From assembly GCF_040954835.1 (NCBI RefSeq), contig NC_090698.1:24667501-24731500 (forward strand): a DNA stretch of 64,000 nucleotides, given 5' to 3'. The notes beneath the pieces are model-generated. The model was given only the letters and a program-made list of their open reading frames with translations. It ran no database searches and was not told the DNA's origin. The position numbers and the translations under genes were made by a program. Origin of the DNA: Lepisosteus oculatus. Lineage: Eukaryota; Chordata; Actinopteri; Semionotiformes; Lepisosteidae. Of the stretch, positions 54,198 to 64,000 are shown one piece after another; positions within the stretch are counted from its first letter, which is position 1; every line of letters begins with the position of its first letter.

Positions 54198-57100
54198 CCA
54201 GAAGCCACCAAAAGCTGGAAGCCTCAAGCACTTGTAACAGTTTTTCTTTTCTTCTTTAGGTTGTTTAGTCAGTTGGCTTTGAATTTGGAAAGCATCATCC
54301 TTAGCTAAACAGTTTTCAGATGGAAACAAGATTGAAAGAAATGCATTACTGTGTAAACCAAAGCTGCTTCATCAAAAGAACTTTCAAAATCTTGTTGGGA
54401 ATGAATGAAGTGATTGATGTGAAATTTGTCTCCCTTCAAATTTGAAAAGCATAAGCTGCCCCAAAACATTTTTAAATCGAATTGTCCATTGCCAGCTAAT
54501 TATAACTGATCAAAACATGAACTTCACACTGTTTCCATTTAAAAACTGTTTATCTAATCAAAACCAACCTTATCAGGCATCATCCCTGGGAAAACAGATA
54601 TGAAAAAATGTCTGCGTAAATCAAGCTTATCTGCCATTCTTACCTGTTTTTGTCTTCTTAAATTTAAAACTTCTGTCCAATTACCTCTATACTTGGCCTA
54701 CAGTATATTGCTTATAGCACAGTAGAACTAGGAAATTAAACTTTGGACAAACAACTATAAAAAACCCCCACAGTGCTTGCTTAACCATTCTGTCATTGAC
54801 AACCCAGAATCTAGCAGTCACAAATCTCTATAAATTATATCCAGATATACCAGGAGAGGGAATATGGAGGCCTCCAGTACAGCACTGGCAACTTTTTAGT
54901 TCTGACCAGACTGGCCAACCACATCCATTTCTGTCACTGTGAGACGCCTAAATGAAAATCATGACCTCGTGTAAGTATTACGAACAGGCAATATCCCTAT
55001 TTATGAATAATGGCCACACAAAAAGGGGCCTCTTTTATGAAGGAACTACCTTCATGTGATAACATCTTTGAGGGGTCAAATACACACCTTGAAGGTAATT
55101 AAAGCAAAAATTCAATGGAGGTAGAACACTTATTAATCTAAATATTGTACCAGAATACATCTTCACTTGAGACACTCAACCTCTTAGGGCTTATACTTAT
55201 GAAACCAGCAATAGAAAAAAAACATAAACAAAGGAAGCCAATCTCTGTGTTTCACTCCTGAGGTCAAACAGATTATGCAATGGCTATGGAGCCCAATTAG
55301 CTCCCAAGAGAGTGCTACAGGTATGCAAGAAGTAAAAAAAAGAAAGAAGAGCCTGGAAACTTGGAAGGCGGTTGCAAGTCCGACAACTATCAATTATCAT
55401 TCTCATTGTAAAGATCTGTTTGAATATGATTCCCTTTCCCAGTCCAATGTAGAAAAAAAGAATTTTCTCTAAGGAGTTTATGATTGTGAATAATAAGGGA
55501 ACAGGAATGCATATCTTCAGTGCCTTTGTGAGTCTTTCTACTGGATGGCAAGTCATAATTGATTGAATAATGTAATTATTAGTACAAACTATTTACAATA
55601 TCTAAGAGGTAACCCCAGTATAAATAACATCTTGGTATCTACTGTATATGGCAAAAACTTTATTTAAGTGGACACCAAGATGCAGGAGTGTCAGAGTTAA
55701 ACCATAATGAAATTCATGCAAAACAAAGGAGTAGAACTAAAAATGAAAGTTGGGTATTATTAATGAAAGGAAGATCTTTCTTTATCTTTTGGTCTTCAAT
55801 TACAATGGTAAAAAAGTGAAGACAGTGATTTTTTATAATGCCTGAAAAAATGCTTAGTGACAGTTATCCAGCTTTTGATCATTACTCTAATACAAAATTG
55901 TCCTTTAATTATTTTACAGATTCGCTCACACAAATGAATAAAGTTAGTGTTTCTAATTAGATCTGATACAGTTCCCAGCACCATCTTAGTGAATTTAATC
56001 CTTGGCTGCACTCAGATCCACTGTTCATTAACCATGTCATTAACCAAGAGAGCCCTCTGCTATAGAATAAGCTTAATCCCTTTAAACAATTGTAGAGAAT
56101 TCTGCAATTCCATTTTGTACAGTTTCATGCTCATGTAGTTAGTCTAGCTACTGGGAGCCACAAAAAGCCCTATTAATTCAGGGGCAGGGGTGTCTGTCTT
56201 GAAGTAATTGGTGTTTCATAGGAGGGGGGAGGGCTCATTCCCTCTTGAGATAATTGTCTGTGTACAAGGGTTGAATGTCGTAATGAGGGTGAAATTCCCC
56301 CTACATTCCTTCTCAAATTGAGCACAGGCTGGTTGTAAAAATCCAATTTACTTGTCTGTTGGTTCGGTCCATATTGAATTGCTGAATTTGTGCACCATTT
56401 CATATCAGAATGGTGAATCTACATTAAAGTAGCATATATGACTGTATTTGTGATTACCTTTGAGCCTGTTTTGAAAACATCAATGACAACAAAACACTCT
56501 TTAGCAGTGCATGTAGTGTTTAGTAGTATTAAACACTCTTTAGTACCGGAGTTGAAACCCTTTCCAGGACCTGTAAAGAAATGGATGGATAAGATTCTGC
56601 AAACAATAAGCTATTAACAGCCACAGACTTGTTGGGGAAATTTTTCTGCTTCCCCTTAAAAGACAGTCAGGAGTCCGTCTCAGAAGATAAAAGCAGTTTT
56701 TAATTAATGCACATGGGAGTGAAACACACAGAGATGCTTGGTGTTTTTTTCATAGATGCCATTCTCTTATTTAGATTTTTATACTCACAGGGTGCTTCTT
56801 TCTAAAATCCATTAGTATTAATAATGCTCTGCTTCTTTGAGCAAATAAGACACAGAATGAATGCCTCTCAGCATACTGACCAACTGTTGGACAAGAAAAG
56901 TCTCTAGTTTCCACAGAACTTCTTAAGCCAGAAATCCAGCCTTCTGATTGTAAAAAGTGTTCATTCAGTGCTTTGTTGTTAATCACCAGGGAACCAGGAA
57001 GAAAATGGGATGACTGACAATGAAGGAGGTGTAAGCACACTCAAGTGGTACCTCTCTTTCGATAATGTCAATACTTCTTTAGATTCTTCTACAGTTGTGT

Positions 57101-58676
57101 TACAGTACATCCTTTAAATCTTTTTCCGATCTTAAATGCTTACAGCTTGGCACTTCACATTCCTGTAATACTTTTGCTGTTTTTGAACTGCTTTCTTTGC
57201 CCCTTACACTCTCATATGTGTTTAAAATGTATACATACATTTAATCAAGTAATATGCTTGTGTACATTCTGCTGAAGCATGGAACATGCCTGGAACATGC
57301 CTGGAACGTGAAAGTCTTTTCTCAATACCTCTGAGAGAACCACTTTGTGATTTATTTTGTAATTGGAGCTATACTAAAATGTGGATTCCTCACCAGGTTT
57401 TGAAAGAAGGTATTCTTATAAAATGCTGCAGTAAAACCAGTCTTCAAATTTGACAATGTGACATACAGTACAATGAGCCTCAAAACAAACTATCAATCTT
57501 AAATATCCCATTCATGCCAAGGTATATAGGAAAGAAACAGCAACCAGCTTTCAACATCAATTTAAAAACTGCAGTACTGGAGGAATGTCTGTCTAGTTAT
57601 GGTTCCAGATGTAGTTTAGATTACAAACTAACCTCTCTCCTGTTAGTAATGTTGTAACTATACCAGTTTTAGTCTTTGTATTGTCTAGTCAACAGAGATC
57701 ATTGTAGGAACCCTTGAATCAGGTTGGCATTATGTATTAATCCATCTTAGATGTGTTCTGTCATTCTCAATCCTCATCACAAGGACATTGCACCTGAGAC
57801 TTGTGTAGCTCACATTGAAGTTTCACAAGTCTATTGCTAAGTCTTTTATTATTTTAACATCTTTAATATTTCCAATTGAGTTCCAATATACTCAGATTAT
57901 TTTTTTCAGAAAGGGCATTAATGGTGATGTATGTGTGTGAAGGTATACACACAGTACATACTAAGCGTACACTGAGAAAGCTATGGTTTTCCACATGAAA
58001 GCAGAAAAAAGCTCAGATGGAGACCCCCTGTCCAGAGAAAAACTGCATACCATGTGAAATATTTTGTGGCCTCTGCTCAGGTGGTGGTCTCATTATTGCC
58101 ACAGTGCTTTTGTGAAATTCACTCATAGTGGCAAATAGGTTAAAATATTACAGAAGGTCTGAATTGTAGTTGGTGGGAATAAAACTCATACTATAGTTTC
58201 CTTTCTATTAATATTTTTGCAGCCCTTTCTCAGTCACTGTAACTGTTAATTATCTGAAGATTTTTAGGAACCCTTAATTTTATTTTGAAGCCCACTTCAT
58301 TTCTTTTGTTTAGATATCCCTTTGATCGTCTAAGCAGCATTCTGAAATTAAAGCCTTAGCTATTGTAGAAAGATGATATGTTGGTGTATGCCTTAATTAG
58401 TTCCAGACTAGACTACTGTACAGCTCTGTTTACTAACCTTAACTTCTATTTTTTTTATGTACTGTAGCTGGAGTGCCCGTTCTTTGTAGCCACTCTATGC
58501 ATAATAGCGGTCTAAAACAGATTTATTATTACAATAGGAAAGCCTGTACAGTAAACGTTTTAAATACTCAGTTACACATGTAACTACAGTATTTCAAAAC
58601 ATGATACACTATAGGAAAGTCATGCAAGATTTAAAACACATATAAATAAGGATTAATAAAAAGTATAAGGTACTGC

Positions 58677-58862
58677 AGGCAGCAGTGTGGACTAGTGGTT
58701 AGGTTTCTGGACCGACTGTATAACTTGATATTTGGGGGTTCAAATCCAAATGATGACACTGACGTACGCTTGAACAAGATGCTTCACTTGAATTACGCCA
58801 TAAATTACTCCGTGTGAATGGATGCAAATGAAAGTTGCTTTGGAAACAAAGCGTCAGCTAGA
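58677..58862 (+). mobile_element. tRNA-derived SINE of a second type
   Basis: The head has GACTAGTGGTTAGG (A-box region) and a perfect B box GGTTCAAATCC at 58737-58747. The body reads CTTGAACAAGATGCTTCACT and the end AAAGTTGCTTTGGAAACAAA with GCGTCAGCTA, the typical end of a widespread fish SINE. It is distinct from the 44.6 kb family. Confidence 0.7.
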
Positions 58863-59539
58863 ATACCATTGACAGGCAGGCATAGATCTTGTGCAAACAT
58901 CAGACCATAGGGATATTCCTTCATTCAATTTGTGCACTTATTTTGATAGTGGATAATGAAGTTTCTATGAAAGTAGAGTATAAACATTTAATCTACGAAT
59001 ATATATTTTTCATGTGGATAGGGCAAAAAAAACGTTTCTAACCTGAAATCCGTGTTTTTTTTTGCTAATACTGGCTGGCTATGCTGGGATTCTAAAAGCT
59101 TTGATATCTTAATCATTTAGATTTCAGTTTGAGCAAAACAGCGCTGTTTTTGTTTTGTTAAAAATCCAAGTCAAATTCTGTCACCTCTGTGTTACGATCA
59201 TTGGACTGGTTACCTGTAAAATACAAAACAGCTTTTAAGATCTCAGTGGAAAGTTAATAAGCCTCACACACAACAAGTACGTACTCAGTAGCGGTTTCAC
59301 AACTTTTTACACGCTTTATTTGTGCAGTCTATTTAGCATCAGCTGTTTTTATCAATAACCACGCTGCGAACTAAGGATGTGCTTTACTCTATGCACCTGA
59401 ACTGTGGAGCTAGTAAATACTTTTTAAAAACGTGGTTAAAGCTGACCTCTCTGTACTACTATTGTAAGTAATTATAGTCTTTTTTTAACTACATTTTTGT
59501 GCTTTCTATTTTTTTGCTTTTAATGTTTCTATGGAAATT

Positions 59540-60114
59540 TGAACTGCGCGGCACCTGAGGTGCTAGGCATGAGACAAACAAAACATGATTTGACTGAACA
59601 GTTGTATTTTCGTGTCCGCACTTTTTCGCACTTGCACATTCTCCTTTTCCCGGGCACACCTGCAGAAGTCAAGGAGTTAACCTGCTGTCGTCGCCTTTCT
59701 GCTGTACAAAGCCAGGTTTCTATGCGAACACGTGACGCTGTTCGTCTGCGGCTTTCCATGTGACCTGCCAGTTGCCTTGTGTGGCTGGGTAGACTCCCCA
59801 GTTCATTCGCAGCGCCTGGGATCCGGAGGGGGGCGAGAGCCGCAGAACAGGACTAAGGGAACCTCTGAGAACATACAGGCACTGCCCGCACTCAATGGGT
59901 AGACATTCTGCACTTTTAATGCTCCCGTGCATTTTACTCAAAATACACCAATACGACGGGGATACAGTATTTTACTGTCAAAGTTTATTTTTTTAAACAA
60001 CTTTAAGGCTTTTTTTTGTTGTATTTGTACCTGCCAAAGAGACAAGGATGCTGGAGCCCTGATTCCCCTGCTCCGTCGTAACGCAAACAGGTTTCATTGG
60101 CTCTTGGATTTGAG
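59540..60114 (+). promoter_or_regulatory. arhgef28: Candidate arhgef28 promoter and non-coding first exon
   Basis: A CpG-richer block stands out of the AT-rich desert. It holds an E-box CACGTGAC at 59729-59736, GC-rich sequence near 59810-59850 and, at its right edge, a donor TTTGAG followed by GTAATG at 60114/60115. Synteny predicts ARHGEF28, whose human first exon is separated from the coding exons by a long intron. No arhgef28 protein sequence is visible, so gene identity rests on synteny alone. Confidence 0.4.
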
Positions 60115-63100
60115 GTAATGTGCCGTTTTTTTAGTGTTTAGTTTAGTTTGCAACGCTGTAATGAGGGCAGAGTAGGAAAAGCGTTGTGAGCGCTTCATCT
60201 GAGTTTGCACGCACTGTACACGGCTGGTTCAGACTGTTCAGTGAAAAAAGTAAAAGTAAAAGTAAAGTAACTAACGAGAGGGGGAAACTAATTGTATATT
60301 TAAAGTACATGACAGCTACAATACAGAATGTAGTTTGATATGCAGAGTACTTTTTTGAGCGTTAAACATATTTTCAGGTAGACGAGAGCACAGCTTGACT
60401 TTGTAATGATTTGAGACACCAAACTAACTGCAAAAATAGACACTGTATATTATCCTGCTTGGCGCAGAATTTAAGCAAAACCATAAGATTAGCAAAGCAA
60501 ACCTCAATCTCAATGTGTTTCTATAACGAGTATTAATGATGTATTTCTTAAGTCCTTCACACATAAAGGATCCCATTTTGGAAAATGCATCCATTTTATA
60601 GATAAATGTTAATATACTGAGATTAAGAGATGAGATGTCTTTGGTAGCCCTTTCTCCAAAAAAGTCTTGCTGATTGCAGTAACAATATACCAGCCAACAC
60701 TATATATATTTGAATAAATATTGAACTGGAGAACAGTGAGTGTTCTGCTTCACGTATTTAAAAAATAATTTGGTGACAAGCATGTAAAAAAGATAAATGT
60801 GATGGATTGTGAATTGTAGCCTTAAATCGGTCCCTATAGTAAACATTTCTAGCAGACTTTAGTTTGAGAAGTGCTTTTATTGATTGCAATTGGCACAAAA
60901 AGGATGGAATGGCTATTTTGCCTTTTGATGTTGTATCACGTGATCTGGAAAATCAATAGCTGACAGTACTGATCACCCTATTGCATTTTATTGAACTTTT
61001 TGAAACACTACAATACCCCCAGAAAATAGTTGTTCGGAGCTCATTCTTGTTTAGTGGAGTCGGTTATAAATTCCTCTGTGGAGAGGTAATGTAGCTTTAT
61101 TAAAATATGAATAGTGATTTATTTTTAAATCTATACTAGTTTATAATTGTGAAATTTCTTGTCAGTGTGTGATTTTATTTGTGGCTAACCATCAATCCTT
61201 GATTGTAAACTCAATCATTTGCTTCTCTACATACTGTGCTAATAATGTGGCTTGTAGCAGCTCATCTAGAAATTCTAAGCTAATTGCACTTTGATGATGA
61301 CCTTTGGGACGGAGAAGGCTAATGAATCCTCAATCTATTAGGGTTTCCTAAGCTTTTCCTTAGTATTTAACATGTCTTAAAAATTATCTAAAAATGAACT
61401 GCACCTGTACTAAGCCTGGAATCTGTGAATCTTGGCCTGGCTATCTCACTATTTTCTGCTTATGTTATCTCTTTGAGACAATATCATGTGTCTGAATAGG
61501 TTCAAACAATATTGCAATTGAAAAGTAGTTCCTGTATTAGCCTTTACAGATAATGCTTTTACTGCGAGGCTGTTGTTTAACAAATTAATTGCTTTTAGAA
61601 GCTAAATATGATAGTTCAACTGTAAATTATTTTTATTAAAAATGATAAGTGATAAAAAAATCTTAATCCTCAACCTGCAGTGAAGAAATAGATGTGTGAA
61701 TGAAGCTTTGTGAGGGTGTAAACAGAAAAACAATCAGTGGAAATAAAAAAAGAGTGTGAATGAAGATGACCATATTGAAGATTGATACATACTTATCTAA
61801 TTTTGAAAATCCAAATTTTAAGTATGGATGAAATTCAGCAGAACTGAAGGGGAAGATTATCTTCTGAAGTCAGTTTGAGCTGTGAAGAGGAGGAGAAAAA
61901 AATGATCATGTTTATGCTTATTGTTCTATGTTGTGAAATGCTCTTGTTGTAAACTATACAGTGCTGCTTTGTATAAGAACACAGGAAATTCCATCTGCCC
62001 AGCATCATTTACATGAACTAAGGAAGCTTATTTCCATTTCATTTCAAGCAAATAAGAAAAATGTGCTTCCATGAATCCAGCAGTAAAATTTGGTACTTTA
62101 ATCAAACTGGAATAACTAGTGGAAAATGATGGAATAAAGCTGTGTTGGAATTAGATTTGTGCTACTGATTAAGTGTGAAGTATTAAAAGCCATTTGTTGC
62201 TGAGAGGATATGCAGCAATGAGCAGGTGGATTTGAGACCATAATACACTTCATGGCAAACACATTGAAATTATTATAAAAAGCGCAGGGTTCATTCCAAA
62301 CTTAACAAAGAGGTGTCTGCCATGTAAAAGGTTGTATAAAATGCTAAGTGGAGATACAGTACAATAGGCCTCTGCATTCAGCTATTTCATGTCTGGAAAT
62401 ATTTCCTTTTTGGATGGTGAAAATGGTAGCTAGTGAGTTATTGTAATGGAATGTCGAAAGAGTGACTCCGGCATGATGAAGTGAAGGAAATAAGGGGGTG
62501 TGGTGTGGTGGTGGGGGCTGTCAAGTACAGATCCAAATGGATTGTGCCAGTCAACACTGGGGAGTACCCCGTCTGTTGTTTCTGGTTAATTAATGTGGGC
62601 ATCGTAAATTATATCACAGGTTGAATGATGGCCTGGAGTGACAGTGCAGCGTAGGGTGTGATCTTGTTCTGCACATACAGAGTGACGGAGTGAGAGCATC
62701 GCAAATGCAATGCTTTCATTATAGATGGGCTCTCAGTTCCTCAGTGGAGCCCTTAATTGGTACCAACTGCCAACTCCTCGAGTGTTTTATATCTGCTGTC
62801 ATCTGAAATGTTCATTTTTATGTGGTTTGGTCTAGACTGAGGTATAACAGGAGCACCAGTGTCAGTTTTAGATGACTCTGGCAACTAATAATATAATACA
62901 AAAATAAGCGTGTAGAAATTAACTTGGTTGTTTTTTCAGATAATCTAAAAATGTCATTTTCATGAGAAACAGAATCATTGTCCATGTTAATACTACTGTA
63001 TGTACCTGAGAAGAAATGTTTGTATTTGTGGACTTCATTACACTTTGTTGTAATATTATAAGTAATGCAAGTCATACACATTAACACTCATAGTTACGTG

Positions 63101-64000
63101 GCATGAGAAGTAATCCTGTCTTAGAGAATGCCTAAATTATGAATTAGACTGCGCAGGGTTACGATTATGCTACATTATGCTATACCTCGTGGCCATCTGT
63201 GAACAGTTTTCTTTTAATACCACATTTTCATTCATTTCCTTATGAAATACAGAAGCAAGAATACTTTATGTTTTACACAGTACTAGTTGCACGGGGATAT
63301 GCATCTTAATGTGTAATTTTATGTAGTATCAATACTGACAAAACATTCCACAAGGCTTTACATGCAATTCCAGATTTGAAGTATATTGTCACTATTGGAA
63401 CAGGAAACTATTGGAACTATTGGAAAGCTGATGTGTAAATGACTGGGATACCGTTTACAGGCAGAATACAGATTTAAATAGTTTGCATTATAAACAGTTG
63501 GTATAAATTGCATACTCTTCAAAGACATCCTGTAAACAAAAGAATCATAATGATGTTGGACTGGGGCAATTATTTCAAGACTTTTAAAGATGTGCAGCTT
63601 GCTTTAACAGAATATCATGTGTAACGTGACTAAAACAAATCAAAGTACAAAGCTGGAAATCCTATATATTGTCATGTATTTACTTTCTTGCTTTTTATTA
63701 AATAAGTTTAAAAAAGTTATTTATTTGCATTATGGAAAGTTGTTTGCACAAGGCAATACTGTACCAATTATTTTTGTATTTTTTAATGCATGTATTTTGT
63801 ATTATTTTGCCTTTATTTAGAGTGAATCTGAATCCCTTTAATATGTACAAGTTTTGTTTTCACGATTCATTATTCATTTTATTAATTAATTTTCACATAT
63901 TCATTATTCATAAAGGATATATGTATTACATGTACTGTATGTACAGCATCTTCATATTTTCAAAACCTTCACAATTTCTTTATTGTTTAAATATGTGCAA
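60115..64000. other. Putative first intron of arhgef28, no exon recognised
   Basis: AT-rich sequence without recognisable coding exons or repeats. The stretch 62460-62800 differs from its surroundings in being GC-richer and of complex composition, and is a candidate conserved non-coding element. Confidence 0.4.

Larger units (their letters stand above)
41400..59530. other. Gene desert downstream of utp15
   Basis: About 18 kb with no exon that I recognise on either strand. Identified contents are a tRNA-SINE (44.6 kb), a partial 5S-type SINE (46.3 kb), a dead Tc1-like copy (48.2 kb), a 28-bp tandem repeat (54.1 kb), a repeat fragment (53.85 kb) and a second SINE type (58.7 kb). Several non-repetitive stretches (for example 50880-51060, 54930-55110 and 55250-55350) could be regulatory. 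In human this interval separates UTP15 from ARHGEF28. Confidence 0.65.

Noticed and set aside
58677-58862. Possible tRNA gene with a perfect B box
   Set aside because: No convincing cloverleaf, and the sequence continues into a typical SINE body and tail.

Overview
The window is nuclear DNA from a ray-finned fish. It is AT-rich and carries vertebrate intron-exon genes with GT-AG introns, 5S-rRNA-derived SINEs, tRNA-derived SINEs, Tc1 and hAT DNA transposon relics, and L2- and Rex1-like LINE remnants. I cannot name the species. The repeat mix and the fairly long introns would suit a non-teleost or early-branching lineage (inference).

Three protein-coding genes were assembled exon by exon, with reading-frame phase checked at every junction. 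btf3 (+, coding 6774-12603, 162 aa) encodes the beta subunit of the nascent-polypeptide-associated complex. ankra2 (-, coding 25723 down to 15379, 310 aa) encodes an ankyrin-repeat adaptor. utp15 (+, coding 28634-40814, 505 aa) encodes a WD40 subunit of the small-subunit processome. The order and orientation BTF3(+) ANKRA2(-) UTP15(+) are those of human 5q13.2, where ARHGEF28(+) comes next. A CpG-richer block at about 59.5-60.1 kb is therefore a candidate arhgef28 promoter and first non-coding exon. No arhgef28 coding exon was found in the window.

Layout: 1-5.1 kb is AT-rich intergenic DNA with a Tc1-like arm. 5.15-12.9 kb is btf3, with a CpG-containing promoter and a Rex1-like LINE remnant in intron 5. 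12.9-15.3 kb is the tail-to-tail gap between btf3 and ankra2, holding a snap-back SINE. 15.3-27.6 kb is ankra2, whose introns hold a hAT element nested in a SINE, a 245-bp TGTGTC-type microsatellite, and a dimeric 5S-type SINE. At 27.6-27.8 kb is a short head-to-head promoter shared by ankra2 and utp15. 27.8-41.4 kb is utp15, with a degraded L2-like LINE in intron 4. 41.4-59.5 kb is a gene desert with SINEs, a dead Tc1 copy and stretches that could be conserved non-coding elements. 59.5-64 kb is the putative start of arhgef28 and its first intron.

btf3 and utp15 both serve protein synthesis (nascent chain handling and ribosome biogenesis). ankra2 is a cytoplasmic or nuclear adaptor with no obvious link to them except the shared promoter. 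I found no prokaryote-like system, CRISPR array, structural RNA gene or clear novel coding system. The most unusual items are the repeat architectures and one very weak splice donor in utp15.
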